From assembly GCF_000012945.1 (NCBI RefSeq), contig NC_007510.1:3224001-3288000 (forward strand): DNA of 64,000 nucleotides, in the 5' to 3' direction. This DNA comes from Burkholderia lata (lineage in GTDB: Bacteria; Pseudomonadota; Gammaproteobacteria; Burkholderiales; Burkholderiaceae). Made by a program: the position numbers and the translations under genes. This document shows, piece by piece, positions 40,080 through 50,573 of this stretch. Positions within the stretch are counted from its first letter, which is position 1. Every line of letters starts with the position of its first letter. The notes under the pieces were generated by a model. That model made no database searches. It worked only from the letters and a program-made list of their open reading frames with translations, and had not been told where the DNA came from.

Positions 40080-40852
40080 ACGCGCTACCGAACCGCCAGC
40101 CGGCCGGCACGACGAGCTCGCTCGTCGTCCGCAACCTGAAGAAACGCTACGGCTCGCGCACGGTCGTCAAGGACGTGTCGCTCGACGTGAAGAGCGGCGA
40201 AGTCGTCGGCCTGCTCGGCCCGAACGGCGCCGGCAAGACCACGTCGTTCTACATGATCGTCGGCCTGGTGCCGCTCGACGCGGGCGAGATCTCGCTGAAC
40301 GGCAGCTCGATCAGCCTGCTGCCGATCCACAAGCGCGCATCGCTCGGCCTGTCGTACCTGCCGCAGGAAGCATCCGTGTTCCGCAAGCTGACCGTCGAGG
40401 AAAACATCCGCGCGGTGCTCGAGCTGCAGCACGGCGAAGACGGCAAGCGGCTGTCGAAGGATGCAATCTCGTCGCGCGCCGAAGCACTGCTCGACGAGCT
40501 GCAGATCGGCCACCTGCGCGAGAACCCCGCACTGTCGCTGTCGGGTGGCGAACGGCGCCGGGTCGAAATCGCGCGCGCGCTGGCAACCAATCCGAACTTC
40601 ATCCTGCTCGACGAACCGTTCGCCGGCGTCGACCCGATCGCGGTGCTCGAGATCCAGAAGATCGTCAAGTTCCTGAAGCAGCGCAACATCGGCGTGCTGA
40701 TTACCGATCACAACGTCCGCGAAACGCTCGGCATCTGCGACCACGCCTACATCATCAGCGACGGCTCGGTGCTTGCCGCCGGTGCGCCGAGCGAAATCAT
40801 CGAAAACGAAAGCGTGCGCCGCGTATACCTCGGCGAACACTTCCGGATGTAA
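40076..40852 (+). CDS. lptB: LPS export ABC transporter ATP-binding protein
   Basis: The 258-residue ATPase powers LPS extraction with LptFG (not encoded here). Walker [10 protein letters not shown] is near residue 47, the signature LSGGERRR near 153, and [12 protein letters not shown] near 172. The ATG overlaps the lptA stop. A short N-terminal extension of about 14 residues precedes the ABC domain. Confidence 0.96.
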   Translation: MNALPNRQPAGTTSSLVVRNLKKRYGSRTVVKDVSLDVKSGEVVGLLGPNGAGKTTSFYMIVGLVPLDAGEISLNGSSISLLPIHKRASLGLSYLPQEASVFRKLTVEENIRAVLELQHGEDGKRLSKDAISSRAEALLDELQIGHLRENPALSLSGGERRRVEIARALATNPNFILLDEPFAGVDPIAVLEIQKIVKFLKQRNIGVLITDHNVRETLGICDHAYIISDGSVLAAGAPSEIIENESVRRVYLGEHFRM

Positions 40853-41011
40853 CTCTTCCTCGTGGCTGGCTGCACCCCGCCCGGCATCGCCGCGCGGGGC
40901 CGCGCCCCGCTTCGCGGCCATGCCCGCGACCGGGCGGCGCGCCGCGCGTAATCGCGGATGGCTCAACGCGCCTGGGTCGTGGCAAACTGCCGGTATGACT
41001 CCCTCCTTGCC

Positions 41012-42517
41012 ATGAAAGCCAGCCTTCAACTCCGCCTGTCGCAACATCTGGCGCTGACGCCCCAGCTACAGCAGTCGATCCGGCTCCTGCAGTTGTCGAC
41101 GCTCGAATTGCAACAGGAAGTCGCGATGGCCGTCGCGCAGAACCCGCTGCTCGAGAACGACGACGAATGGATCGCGAGCCCGCTGCGCGTCGCAGCGGAC
41201 GGATCGTTGATCGCGCAGACGCCTCCCGCGCAGAACACCGAACCCGCTGCGACAAACAGCAGCAGTTCGTCGAGCGATCGCGCCGAGCGCGACGAGCCGG
41301 CCGGCGCGGACGAATACGACGGTTACGGCTCCGGCGACGGCAACGATGGCCCGCAGTGGAACCTCGACGAATTCGGGCGCTCGAGCGGCGCATCCGACGA
41401 CGACGACCTCCCGCCGCTGCAAGTGCAGGAAGCGGCGACGTCGCTGCGCGACCACCTGTCCGCGCAGTTGCGCGTCACGCAGGCGAGCCCGCGCGATCGC
41501 GCGCTCGTGATGTTCCTGATCGAATCGCTCGACGACGACGGCTACCTGACGGCCACGCTCGACGAAGTGCTCGCCGACCTGCCGCCCGAGCTGGAGATCG
41601 ATTGCGACGAACTGAACGCGGCGCTCGCGCTGCTGCACAGCTTCGACCCGGCCGGGGTCGGTGCCCGCTCGGCATCCGAATGCCTGAAGCTGCAGTTGCT
41701 GCGTCTCGATCCGTCCCCGACACGCACGCTCGCGCTCGAGATCGTGTCGCAGCATCTCGAACTGCTCGCCGCCCGCGACTTCACGCGGCTGCGCAAGCAC
41801 CTGAAGGCGAACGACGATGCGCTGCGCGACGCGCACACGCTGATCCGTTCGCTGGAGCCGTTCCCCGGCGCCGCATACGGCAAGGCCGAGGCCGACTACG
41901 TCGTGCCCGACATCATGGTGAAGAAGGTCGGCCAGGGATGGCTCGCGGAGCTCAATCCGGAGGTCGTGCCGCGCCTGCGGATCAACAACCTCTACGCGAA
42001 CATCCTGCGCAACAGCCGCGGTGATCCGTCGGCCGGTTCGCTCAAGCAACAGCTGCAGGAAGCACGCTGGCTGATCAAGAACATCCAGCAGCGATTCGAC
42101 ACGATCCTGCGTGTCGCGCAGGCCATTGTCGAGCGTCAAAAGAACTTCTTTGCGCACGGTGAAATTGCCATGCGCCCCTTGGTTTTGCGGGAAATAGCTG
42201 ATACGCTGGGCCTACACGAGTCGACTGTCAGCCGTGTGACAACCGGGAAGTACATGCTGACCCCGTTCGGGACGCTTGAATTTAAGTACTTCTTCGGATC
42301 TCACGTCTCGACCGACACCGGTGGCGCCGCTTCGTCGACGGCCATCCGAGCCCTCATCAAGCAACTGATAGGAGCTGAAGACCCTAAATCGCCACTTTCG
42401 GACAGCCGCATTGCCGAGCTGCTGGCAGAACAAGGATTCGTGGTCGCGCGCCGCACGGTTGCGAAGTATCGCGAAGCCCTCAAGATCCCGGCAGTGAATC
42501 TGCGCAAGTCTCTTTAA
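41012..42517 (+). CDS. rpoN: RNA polymerase sigma-54 factor
   Basis: The 501-residue protein has the glutamine-rich region I (about 1-50), an acidic region II, the core-binding and helix-turn-helix regions, and the C-terminal RpoN box [12 protein letters not shown]. It directs transcription from -24/-12 promoters for nitrogen and other pathways. ATG 41012 ([11 protein letters not shown]) is the canonical start. It follows lptB in the widespread lptB-rpoN-hpf-ptsN order. Confidence 0.96.
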   Translation: MKASLQLRLSQHLALTPQLQQSIRLLQLSTLELQQEVAMAVAQNPLLENDDEWIASPLRVAADGSLIAQTPPAQNTEPAATNSSSSSSDRAERDEPAGADEYDGYGSGDGNDGPQWNLDEFGRSSGASDDDDLPPLQVQEAATSLRDHLSAQLRVTQASPRDRALVMFLIESLDDDGYLTATLDEVLADLPPELEIDCDELNAALALLHSFDPAGVGARSASECLKLQLLRLDPSPTRTLALEIVSQHLELLAARDFTRLRKHLKANDDALRDAHTLIRSLEPFPGAAYGKAEADYVVPDIMVKKVGQGWLAELNPEVVPRLRINNLYANILRNSRGDPSAGSLKQQLQEARWLIKNIQQRFDTILRVAQAIVERQKNFFAHGEIAMRPLVLREIADTLGLHESTVSRVTTGKYMLTPFGTLEFKYFFGSHVSTDTGGAASSTAIRALIKQLIGAEDPKSPLSDSRIAELLAEQGFVVARRTVAKYREALKIPAVNLRKSL

Positions 42518-42524
42518 GCCTGCT

Positions 42525-42542
42525 GCCTGCCCGGCGGCAGGC
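42525..42542 (+). terminator. 7-bp stem-loop after rpoN
   Basis: GCCTGCC and GGCAGGC arms with a 4-base loop start 8 bases past the rpoN stop. There is no T-run, so it may only be a transcript 3' stem. Confidence 0.35.
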
Positions 42543-42675
42543 GTGTTCCGGCCACCGCGCATACGGGGAACAGGCCGGGCGACCTGTCCGCGATACACCG
42601 CCTCGTGCGGGTCGGGCAAGTCGACCGGAGCGCCGCCTCGATGCGGCCGGGTGGTCACTCGCTTGGAGAAGCACT

Positions 42676-43035
42676 ATGAACCTGAAGATCAGTGGACATC
42701 ATCTCGAAGTCACGCCTGCAATTCGCGAATACGTGATCACCAAGCTGGACCGGGTGCTACGGCATAGCGATCAGGTGATCGATGGCACTGTGATCCTCTC
42801 GGTCGACAACCACAAGGAAAAGGACAAGCAGCAGCGCGCGGAAATCAATCTGCACCTGAAGGGCAAGGACATCTTCGTCGAAAGCGCGAACGGTAACCTG
42901 TATGCAGCGATCGACCTGCTGATCGACAAGCTGGACCGCCAGGTCGTCAAGCACATGGAGCGCCTGCAAACGCACGCGCACGACCCGATCAAGCTTCAAC
43001 CGTCGATCGACCAGATCGAACTGCCGCCGCAGTAA
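42676..43035 (+). CDS. hpf: ribosome hibernation promoting factor (short HPF/YhbH)
   Basis: The 119-residue protein has the HPF/RaiA fold with [13 protein letters not shown] at its start and a basic/helical domain. It binds idle 30S subunits. The length and lack of a long C-terminal extension fit the short, gammaproteobacterial type. GGAGAA is before the ATG. It is followed by a strong terminator. Confidence 0.95.
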   Translation: MNLKISGHHLEVTPAIREYVITKLDRVLRHSDQVIDGTVILSVDNHKEKDKQQRAEINLHLKGKDIFVESANGNLYAAIDLLIDKLDRQVVKHMERLQTHAHDPIKLQPSIDQIELPPQ

Positions 43036-43056
43036 CCTTCACCGCAACACATACGT

Positions 43057-43082
43057 CGCCCGGTTCGCCGGGCGTTTTTTTT
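43057..43082 (+). terminator. rho-independent terminator of hpf
   Basis: A CGCCCGG/CCGGGCG stem with a TTCG loop is followed by eight T residues. Confidence 0.92.
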
Positions 43083-43143
43083 GCGACTCCGCGCAGTGGT
43101 GCAACCGGTCCGTCCGCGCTGCGCCACGCACGCGGCTGTGCTC

Positions 43144-43149
43144 TATAAT
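43144..43149 (+). promoter_or_regulatory. -10 element TATAAT before ptsN
   Basis: A perfect TATAAT lies past the hpf terminator and about 140 bases before the preferred ptsN start. No -35 match is found 17 bases upstream. Confidence 0.5.
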
Positions 43150-43287
43150 GTTCCGGTTATCGCCGGGGGGCGCGGGATGCGGTAGCTGCCTTGCAGGTTG
43201 CCTATGCCGAACGCCTTGATATCGCCGAACATGGATAATCAGTCTGCCGCCGCAAGGAGACCCCAGGCCGCCCAATCGCCTGCCAAC

Positions 43288-43743
43288 ATGAATCGCCTAG
43301 CCAAAATCCTGCCCATAGAGAACGTCGTCATCGACCTCTCAGTCACCAGCAAGAAACGCGTGTTCGAACAAGCCGGGCTGATGTTCGAGAATCAGAACGG
43401 CATCGCCCGCAGCACCGTCACGGACAACCTGTTCGCGCGCGAGCGCCTCGGCTCGACCGGGCTCGGCGAAGGCGTCGCGATTCCGCACGGGCGCATCAAG
43501 GGTCTCAAGCACCCGCTCGCCGCGTTCGTCCGGCTCGCCGATGCGATCCCGTTCGAAGCCCCCGACGGCCAGCCGGTCGGCCTCCTGATCTTCCTGCTCG
43601 TGCCCGAGCAAGCCACCCAGCAGCACCTCGAGATCCTGTCGGAAATCGCGCAACTGCTGTCCGATCGCGACGCGCGCGAGCGTCTGCACAACGAAACGGA
43701 TATCGCCGAGTTGCATCGCCTGCTCACTCAGTGGCAACCTTGA
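43288..43743 (+). CDS. ptsN: nitrogen-PTS EIIA component
   Basis: The 151-residue EIIA-Ntr carries the phosphorylated histidine in VAIPHGR at residue 67. It is a regulatory PTS protein that responds to nitrogen and potassium status. ATG 43288 fits the family start; in-frame ATGs at 43198 and 43231 would add low-complexity residues. An AAGGAG at 43254 serves no start at normal spacing. It is followed by hprK. Confidence 0.94.
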   Translation: MNRLAKILPIENVVIDLSVTSKKRVFEQAGLMFENQNGIARSTVTDNLFARERLGSTGLGEGVAIPHGRIKGLKHPLAAFVRLADAIPFEAPDGQPVGLLIFLLVPEQATQQHLEILSEIAQLLSDRDARERLHNETDIAELHRLLTQWQP

Positions 43744-43872
43744 GTTGATCCGGGCGGATTATTTTCCCGTACGCGGCGGCGCACGCCGCCGTTCAGGGCC
43801 GCCCGGCGCCGGCCCGGCATGGCGACGTCCGTCGCCGCGCGCACGCACCGGCCCATTGGAGTGACGAGAGTC

Positions 43873-44841
43873 ATGGATACGTCCAGCATCAACGCCCAGA
43901 GCATCTTCGACGACAACGCGGCCACGCTGAAACTGAGCTGGCTGACGGGGCATGAAGGCTGGGAGCGCGGCTTTTCGGCCGACACCGTCGGCAATGCAAC
44001 CTCGAGCGCCGACCTCGTCGGCCACTTGAACCTGATCCACCCGAACCGGATCCAGGTGCTCGGCGAAGCCGAAATCGACTACTACCAGCGGCAAACCGAC
44101 GAAGACCGCTCGCGCCACATGGCCGAGCTGATCGCGCTCGAACCGCCGTTCCTCGTCGTCGCCGGCGGTGCCGCGGCCCCGCCCGAACTCGTGCTGCGCT
44201 GCACGCGCTCGTCCACCCCGCTGTTCACGACGCCGATGTCGGCCGCCGCGGTGATCGACAGCCTGCGGCTCTACATGTCGCGCATCCTCGCGCCGCGCGC
44301 GACGTTGCACGGCGTGTTCATCGACATCCTCGGGATGGGCGTGCTGCTGACCGGCGATTCGGGCCTCGGCAAGAGCGAGCTCGGCCTCGAGCTGATCAGC
44401 CGCGGCCACGGCCTCGTCGCCGACGACGCGGTCGATTTCGTCCGACTTGGCCCCGATTTCGTCGAAGGGCGCTGCCCGCCGCTGCTGCAGAACCTGCTCG
44501 AAGTGCGCGGCCTCGGCCTGCTCGACATCAAGACGATCTTCGGCGAAACCGCCGTGCGGCGGAAAATGAAGCTGAAGCTGATCGTCCAGCTCGTGCGGCG
44601 CCCCGACGGTGAATTCCAGCGCCTGCCACTCGAAAGCCAGACCGTCGACGTGCTCGGCTTGCCGATCAGCAAGGTCACGATCCAGGTTGCGGCCGGCCGC
44701 AACCTCGCGGTGCTCGTCGAGGCGGCCGTCCGGAACACGATCCTGCAGTTGCGCGGAATCGACACGTTGCGCGATTTCATGGATCGGCAACGACTCGCGA
44801 TGCAAGATCCCGACAGTCAGTTCCCCGGCAAACTGGTGTAA
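43873..44841 (+). CDS. hprK: HPr kinase/phosphorylase
   Basis: The 322-residue bifunctional enzyme phosphorylates and dephosphorylates HPr on serine. Walker [10 protein letters not shown] is near residue 162, and the HprK signature near VRGLGLLDI (about 208) is present. GGAG lies before the ATG at 43873. Its presence next to ptsN and rapZ matches the truncated regulatory PTS of many betaproteobacteria that lack sugar PTS uptake. Confidence 0.95.
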   Translation: MDTSSINAQSIFDDNAATLKLSWLTGHEGWERGFSADTVGNATSSADLVGHLNLIHPNRIQVLGEAEIDYYQRQTDEDRSRHMAELIALEPPFLVVAGGAAAPPELVLRCTRSSTPLFTTPMSAAAVIDSLRLYMSRILAPRATLHGVFIDILGMGVLLTGDSGLGKSELGLELISRGHGLVADDAVDFVRLGPDFVEGRCPPLLQNLLEVRGLGLLDIKTIFGETAVRRKMKLKLIVQLVRRPDGEFQRLPLESQTVDVLGLPISKVTIQVAAGRNLAVLVEAAVRNTILQLRGIDTLRDFMDRQRLAMQDPDSQFPGKLV

Positions 44842-44916
44842 CCCGCACGCGCCGGCCACGCAACGCCGACGCGTCTGGCCGGTGCTATGATGAAACGTCA
44901 GGATTCACTGCTTCCC

Positions 44917-45825
44917 ATGCGCATCGTCCTCATCACCGGCATCTCCGGCTCAGGCAAGTCCGTCGCGCTGAACGCGCTCGAGGACGCAGGCTATTACTGT
45001 GTCGACAACCTGCCGCCGCACGTGCTCCCCGAACTCGCCCGCTACCTCGCCGGAGAGGGCCAGCACCGGCTCGCGGTCGCGATCGACGCGCGCTCGAGCG
45101 CGTCGCTCGACGAAATGCCCGGCCTGATCCGCGACCTGTCGCGCGAGCACGACGTGCGCGTGCTGTTCCTCAACGCGAGCACCCAGGCGCTGATCCAGCG
45201 CTTCTCCGAAACGCGCCGCCGCCACCCGCTGTCCGGTTCGCTGTCGCACGATGCGGACGTCGGCCTGCTGTCGTCGCTCGAGGAAGCGATCGAGCGCGAA
45301 CGCCACCTCGTCGCGCCGCTCGCCGAATTCGGCCACCAGATCGACACGAGCACGCTGCGCGCGAACGCGCTGCGTACGTGGGTCAAGCGCTTCATCGAGC
45401 AGAAGAACAACGACCTGATGGTGATGTTCGAATCGTTCGGCTTCAAGCGCGGCGTGCCGCTCGACGCCGACCTGATGTTCGACGTGCGCGCGCTGCCGAA
45501 TCCGTACTACGACCACGAGTTGCGCCCGCTCACCGGGCTCGACCAGCCGGTTATTGCCTTTCTCGACGCACTGCCGATCGTCCACCAGATGATCGACGAC
45601 ATCCATGCGTTCCTGATGAAATGGCTGCCGCACTTCCGCGATGACAACCGCAGCTACCTGACCGTCGCCATCGGCTGCACGGGCGGGCAGCATCGGTCGG
45701 TGTTCATCGCGGAAACGCTCGCCGCGCGCCTTGCGCACGAGGCGAACGTGATCGTGCGGCATCGTGATGCGCCAGTGGATGTCGACGCGTCGTCGCGGCT
45801 CGTCTCCGAGGTCGACCGACCCTAG
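44917..45825 (+). CDS. rapZ: RNase adapter protein RapZ
   Basis: The 302-residue nucleotide-binding protein has Walker A GISGSGKS at residues 8-15 and the C-terminal domain ending [14 protein letters not shown], which binds metabolites and, in E. coli, GlcN6P. RapZ guides RNase E to small RNAs controlling amino-sugar synthesis. Start ATG 44917 is the family start; two earlier in-frame ATGs at 44887 and 44890 overlap a TATGAT -10-like element. Confidence 0.94.
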   Translation: MRIVLITGISGSGKSVALNALEDAGYYCVDNLPPHVLPELARYLAGEGQHRLAVAIDARSSASLDEMPGLIRDLSREHDVRVLFLNASTQALIQRFSETRRRHPLSGSLSHDADVGLLSSLEEAIERERHLVAPLAEFGHQIDTSTLRANALRTWVKRFIEQKNNDLMVMFESFGFKRGVPLDADLMFDVRALPNPYYDHELRPLTGLDQPVIAFLDALPIVHQMIDDIHAFLMKWLPHFRDDNRSYLTVAIGCTGGQHRSVFIAETLAARLAHEANVIVRHRDAPVDVDASSRLVSEVDRP

Positions 45826-45852
45826 CGACACCCGCCCCTTCATCAGCGCGCC

Positions 45853-46488
45853 ATGTCCTCCCTATCGACCACCCTGATCGACCTGCCGCTGTTTCCGCTG
45901 CACACGGTGCTGTTTCCGGGGGGCCTGCTCCCGCTCAAGGTGTTCGAGGCGCGCTATCTCGACATGTCCCGCGCGTGCCTGCGCGACAATGCACCGTTCG
46001 GCGTATGCCTGCTGAAGAGCGGGCCGGAAGTCGCGCAGGACGGCGCGGTGTCGGTGCCCGAAACCATCGGCTGCATGGCGCGCATCACCGAATGCGATAC
46101 CGGTGAATTCGGCATGCTGTACCTGCAGGCGGTCGGCACGCAGCGTTTCGAGCTGCTGTCGTATCGCGTCGAAGGCAACGGGCTGCTGGTCGGCATCGCG
46201 GAGCCGCTGCCCGACGACATCCCGCTCGAAGGCGAGCAGACGCTCGCGCAATTCGGCTCGTGCGCCGAGGTGCTCGAGCGCATCATCGCCGCACTGAAGA
46301 AGACCGATCCGGAGAAAATGCCGTTCGGCGAACCGTTCCGCCTCGACGATCCGAGCTGGGTGTCGAACCGTCTCGCGGAACTGCTGCCGCTCGACCTGCG
46401 CGCGCGGCAGAAGCTGATGGAGTTTCCGGACGTCGGCGCGCGCATCGACGCCGTGCACCACGTGCTCGACCGGCACGGCTGGTTATAG
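45853..46488 (+). CDS. Lon N-terminal (substrate-binding) domain protein
   Basis: The 211-residue protein consists of a LON_substr_bdg domain alone, beginning LPLFPLHTVLFPGGLLPLKVFE near residue 11, with no ATPase or protease domain. Such proteins are widespread but of unknown function. It follows rapZ by about 25 bases and may be the last gene of that unit. Confidence 0.85.
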   Translation: MSSLSTTLIDLPLFPLHTVLFPGGLLPLKVFEARYLDMSRACLRDNAPFGVCLLKSGPEVAQDGAVSVPETIGCMARITECDTGEFGMLYLQAVGTQRFELLSYRVEGNGLLVGIAEPLPDDIPLEGEQTLAQFGSCAEVLERIIAALKKTDPEKMPFGEPFRLDDPSWVSNRLAELLPLDLRARQKLMEFPDVGARIDAVHHVLDRHGWL

Positions 46489-46564
46489 GCGCCTCGGACC
46501 TTTCGCTTCCCGCGAGCCATCCGGGAGGGGGCGTCTCACGAGCGGCTTCCTTCCAAGCGAAAGA

Positions 46565-46595
46565 CCGGGTCGGCGTTTTTCGGAGCGCCGCCCGG
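46565..46595. terminator. inverted repeat between convergent genes
   Basis: CCGGGTCGGCG and CGCCGCCCGG arms pair with one bulged base around a T-rich loop. No T-run follows on either strand, so it is a weak candidate terminator. Confidence 0.35.
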
Positions 46596-46704
46596 ACAAC
46601 CACGTCGCGCCAGGCCCCCAAGGGCCACTTCCGTCGGCGCGAAAAACCACGGGCGTCCGACGTTTCCTTGAAAGCGCGGCATGCGCCGCGCCCCTCCCCC
46701 TTCG

Positions 46705-47811
46705 TTACAGCAACGGCCCGCTCAGTGCATCGAGCAGCTTGCGCACGGGTGCCGGCACGCCATACGCGTCGAGCCGGCTCAGCGGCACCCAGGCGGTGTC
46801 CGCGTCCCGCGCGCCCTCAGGCAGGCCACCGCCGTCGGCCATGTCGCTCAGCCGCGGCTCGATCTCGAGCCGGAAATGCGTGAACGTGTGCGTGAGCGGC
46901 GCCAGCGGCACCGTGCCGCCACCGCCGAAGCCGCGCGCGAGTTCCGCGAGCGCGGCGTCGCCATCCGCCTGCGGCAGGCTCCACAGCCCGCCCCAGATAC
47001 CGGTCGGCGGCCGCCGCTCGAGCAGCACGGCGTCACCGTCGCGCAGCACGAGCATCCAGGTCTTGCGGGTCGGCACGGCCTTCTTCGGCCGCGCGGCCGG
47101 CAGTTCGCGCTGGCGGCCCGTCGATTGCGCGACGCAGTCGCCCGCGAACGGGCAGCGCGCACAATCGGGCTTGCCGCGCACGCACAGCGTCGCGCCGAGA
47201 TCCATCAGCCCCTGCGTATACGCGCTCACGTCGGCCGCGTTCGCGGCATCGGGCAACAGCGATTCGGCGAGCGCCCACATGTCGTTCTCGACGCGCTTCT
47301 CGCCCGGAAAGCCCTCGACGCCGAACACCCGTGCAAGCACGCGCTTCACGTTGCCGTCGAGAATCGTCGCGCGCGCGCCGTACGCAAACGACGCGATCGC
47401 CGCGGCCGTCGAACGGCCGATGCCCGGCAGTTCGGCCAGCGCGTCGGGCGTCGCGGGAAACGCACCGCCGTGCTCGGCAACGACGACCTGCGCGCAACGG
47501 TGCAGGTTGCGCGCGCGCGAGTAGTAGCCGAGCCCCGCCCACAGCGCCATCACGTCGTCGGTCGGCGCGGCCGCGAGCGCGGCGACGTCGGGGTAGCGCT
47601 CGAGAAAGCGCGTGTAGTACGGAATGACGGTCGACACCTGCGTCTGCTGCAGCATGATTTCCGACAGCCAGATCCGGTACGGATCACGGGTGTTCTGCCA
47701 CGGCAGGTCGTGGCGGCCATGCTCGCGCTGCCACGCGACCAGGCGCGTGGCGAACGTGCGATGCAGCGGCGTGACGGGGAACGGAGCGGGGGCGATGCGG
47801 GGCGGCTTCAA
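46705..47811 (-). CDS. mutY: A/G-specific adenine glycosylase
   Basis: The 368-residue enzyme removes A mispaired with 8-oxoG. The catalytic Glu lies in LSEIMLQQTQV near residue 51, the HhH-GPD motif LPGIGRSTAAAI with the Asp further on, and the [4Fe-4S] ligands C-x6-C-x2-C-x5-C near 211-227. A C-terminal Nudix-like domain follows from about 250. The only plausible start after the mutM stop is TTG 47811. mutM lies directly upstream, making a co-transcribed GO-repair pair. Confidence 0.93.
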   Translation of the reverse strand: MKPPRIAPAPFPVTPLHRTFATRLVAWQREHGRHDLPWQNTRDPYRIWLSEIMLQQTQVSTVIPYYTRFLERYPDVAALAAAPTDDVMALWAGLGYYSRARNLHRCAQVVVAEHGGAFPATPDALAELPGIGRSTAAAIASFAYGARATILDGNVKRVLARVFGVEGFPGEKRVENDMWALAESLLPDAANAADVSAYTQGLMDLGATLCVRGKPDCARCPFAGDCVAQSTGRQRELPAARPKKAVPTRKTWMLVLRDGDAVLLERRPPTGIWGGLWSLPQADGDAALAELARGFGGGGTVPLAPLTHTFTHFRLEIEPRLSDMADGGGLPEGARDADTAWVPLSRLDAYGVPAPVRKLLDALSGPLL

Positions 47812-47835
47812 GTTATCTAATCGTGGAAAAAGGTT

Positions 47836-48663
47836 TCAACGCTGGCAGGTCGGGCAGAAATAGGTCGACCGCTGGCCCTGTACGATCTGGCGGATCGGCG
47901 TGTTGCATACGCGGCATGGCTGGCCCGCACGGTCGTAGACGAAGCAGTCGAGCTGGAAATAGCCGCTTTCGCCGTTGCTGCCGACAAAATCGCGCAACGT
48001 GCTGCCACCGCGCTCGATCGCGTCGGCAAGCGTCGCGCGCACTGCGTCGGCCAGCCGCTCGTAGCGCGGCAGCGACACCTTGCCGGCGGCCGTCGTCGGC
48101 CGGATGCCGGCGCGAAACAGGCTCTCCGACGCATAGATGTTGCCGACGCCGACGACCATGTCGCCCGCGAGCAGCGCCTGCTTGACCGACACGGTGCGGC
48201 CGCGCGTGCGCGCGTGCAGCAGCGCGCCGGTGAACGCCGGCGAGAACGGCTCGACGCCGAGGCTCGCGAGGAGCGGATGCGCATGGACATCGCCCGCTTC
48301 GCGCGGGTGCCACAGCACCGCACCGAAGCGGCGCGGATCGCGGAACCGCAGCACGAATTCGTCGAAGATCCAGTCGATGTGGTCGTGCTTCGCGGCAACC
48401 GGCAGCCCGTCCGCGGGCAGCACGCGCAGCGTGCCCGTCATGCCGAGATGGACGATGAACCAGCCCGCGTCGACCTCGAACAGCAGGTACTTGCCGCGAC
48501 GCTCGACGGCGAGCACCTCGCGCGCGCGCAACTGCTCGGCGAGCCCGGCCGGCACGGGCCAGCGCAGCATCTCGGTACGGACGTCGACACGCTCGACGCG
48601 GCGGCCCGCGACAAAGGGCTCGATGCCCCGGCGCGTGACTTCGACTTCTGGCAACTCTGGCAT
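47836..48663 (-). CDS. mutM: formamidopyrimidine-DNA glycosylase
   Basis: The 275-residue enzyme excises 8-oxoguanine. It has the N-terminal PELPEVE with catalytic Pro1 after Met removal and Glu2, and a zinc finger CRVC...CPTCQ at the C-terminus. It is divergent from the TPR protein gene and precedes mutY by about 25 bases in the same frame. Confidence 0.96.
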   Translation of the reverse strand: MPELPEVEVTRRGIEPFVAGRRVERVDVRTEMLRWPVPAGLAEQLRAREVLAVERRGKYLLFEVDAGWFIVHLGMTGTLRVLPADGLPVAAKHDHIDWIFDEFVLRFRDPRRFGAVLWHPREAGDVHAHPLLASLGVEPFSPAFTGALLHARTRGRTVSVKQALLAGDMVVGVGNIYASESLFRAGIRPTTAAGKVSLPRYERLADAVRATLADAIERGGSTLRDFVGSNGESGYFQLDCFVYDRAGQPCRVCNTPIRQIVQGQRSTYFCPTCQR

Positions 48664-48749
48664 GTTTTGCGGGTCTGAGACTGGATTACCGATCGTGCGT
48701 GTATTGTAGCGAGCGCGTTACAATCGGTTGAAACATCGAACGGATTTCC

Positions 48750-50573
48750 ATGACCCTGCCCTCGAAGCTGCTTCAGAAGCGCCCCGCCGCCGCGCGCGGC
48801 GCGCGCGCCTTCCCGGTCCGCCGTGCACTCGGCGCCGCGCTGTTTGCCGCCTGGACCCTCACCGCCTTCCCGGCCCACGCGCAGGATCCGGCATCGGACG
48901 GCGCGGAGTCGCAGGGCGCGTTCGAGCATGTGATGCCGGACGAGAAAAAGGATCTCCCCGGCGTTCCGCTGACGAGCCAGATCGTCTATCAGGTGCTCGC
49001 CGCCGAGGTCGCGCTGCAGCGTAACCAGCCCGCGCCGGCCTACCAGACCTACCTCGCGCTCGCTCGCGACACGCGCGATCCGCGCATGGCGCAACGTGCG
49101 ACCGAGATCGCGCTCGGCGCGCAGAGCCCGGCCGACGCGTTGTCCGCCGCGAACCTGTGGCGCCAGTACGCACCGGATTCGAATCGCGCATCGCAGGTCG
49201 ACGCCGCGCTGCTGGTGCTTGCCGGCAAGCCGGCCGACGCGCAGCCGATGCTCGCGCGCGAGCTGGCCCGGGCGACCGGCGAGACGCGCGGCCCGGCGAT
49301 CCTCGCGCTGCAGGCGTTGCTGGTACGCGGCTCCGACCGCGTCGGCGGCCTCGCGGTGCTGAAGGACATGCTGAAGAACGACCTGAACCGGCCCGAAGCG
49401 CAGCTCGCGATCGCGCGCCAGCAGCTCGCGGTCGACGACAAGGACGGCGCCGCGCAGTCGCTGAAGCAGGCGCTGCAGATCCGCCCCGACTACCTGCCGG
49501 CGGCCCTGATGCTGTCGCAGATGGGGCCCGCGGAACGCGCGGCGGGCATCGCGTCGTTCGAGAAGTATGTTCAGCAGAATCCGAAGTCGCGCGACGCGCG
49601 GCTCGCGCTGTCGCAGCTGTATCTCGCCGACGATCGCCTCGACGACGCGCAGAAGCAGTTTGAGACGATGCGCAAGCTCGACTCGAAGGACCCGACGCCG
49701 CTGATGGCGCTCGCGCTGATCAAGATCCAGCAGAAGAAGCTCGACGAAGCAACGGTCTTCCTGAAGCAGTACGTGCAGCTCGGCGACAAGCAGCCGAACC
49801 TCGACGTCGGCCAGGGCTACATCTACCTCGCGCAGATCGCGATCGACCAGAACAACGACGCGCAGGCGTCGCAGTGGCTCGACAAGGTCGACCAGACGAG
49901 CCAGCACTACCTCCCCGCGCAGATCACGCGCGCGCAGCTGCTGCAGAAACAGGGCAAGACCGACGAGGCGCGCAAGGTGCTCGACGACCTGCCGATCACG
50001 GATCCGCGCGATGCGGCCGTGGTCGCACGCACCGACGCGTCGATCCTGTTCACCGCGAAGCGCTATCCGGAAGCCGAGGCACGGCTCGGGCAGGCGGTCC
50101 AGGACTTCCCCGACGATCCCGACCTGCGCTACGACTATGCGATGGCGGCCGAAAAGACCGGCCACTACACGACGATGGAAAAGCAGCTGCGCGAGCTGAT
50201 CCGCACGCAGCCCGACAATCCGCAGGCGTACAACGCACTCGGCTATTCGCTCGCCGACCGCAACCAGCGGCTGCCCGAAGCCAGCAAGCTGATCGACAAG
50301 GCGATGACGCTCGCGCCGAACGACGCGTACATCATGGACAGCCTCGGCTGGGTGAAGTACCGGATGGGCGATACGGCCGGCGCGACGAAGGTGCTGCGAC
50401 GCGCGTACGAACTGCAGCCGAACGCCGAAATCGGCGCGCACCTCGGCGAAGTGCTGTGGAAGAGCGGCGCGCAGGACGACGCGCGTTCCGCGTGGCGTGA
50501 CGCGCAGAAGCTCGAGCCGGACAACGACACGCTCGTGCAGACGCTGAAACGCCTCCAGATCAACGGTCTCTGA
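48750..50573 (+). CDS. tetratricopeptide-repeat periplasmic/outer-membrane protein
   Basis: The 607-residue protein starts with a signal peptide (hydrophobic core about 25-40, cleavage after AHA) and then carries many TPR repeats of 34 residues from about 70 to 600. It has no enzymatic motif. Its stop overlaps lolB (TGATG), so it is tied to outer-membrane lipoprotein sorting. The function is unknown; an assembly scaffold is likely. Confidence 0.85.
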   Translation: MTLPSKLLQKRPAAARGARAFPVRRALGAALFAAWTLTAFPAHAQDPASDGAESQGAFEHVMPDEKKDLPGVPLTSQIVYQVLAAEVALQRNQPAPAYQTYLALARDTRDPRMAQRATEIALGAQSPADALSAANLWRQYAPDSNRASQVDAALLVLAGKPADAQPMLARELARATGETRGPAILALQALLVRGSDRVGGLAVLKDMLKNDLNRPEAQLAIARQQLAVDDKDGAAQSLKQALQIRPDYLPAALMLSQMGPAERAAGIASFEKYVQQNPKSRDARLALSQLYLADDRLDDAQKQFETMRKLDSKDPTPLMALALIKIQQKKLDEATVFLKQYVQLGDKQPNLDVGQGYIYLAQIAIDQNNDAQASQWLDKVDQTSQHYLPAQITRAQLLQKQGKTDEARKVLDDLPITDPRDAAVVARTDASILFTAKRYPEAEARLGQAVQDFPDDPDLRYDYAMAAEKTGHYTTMEKQLRELIRTQPDNPQAYNALGYSLADRNQRLPEASKLIDKAMTLAPNDAYIMDSLGWVKYRMGDTAGATKVLRRAYELQPNAEIGAHLGEVLWKSGAQDDARSAWRDAQKLEPDNDTLVQTLKRLQINGL

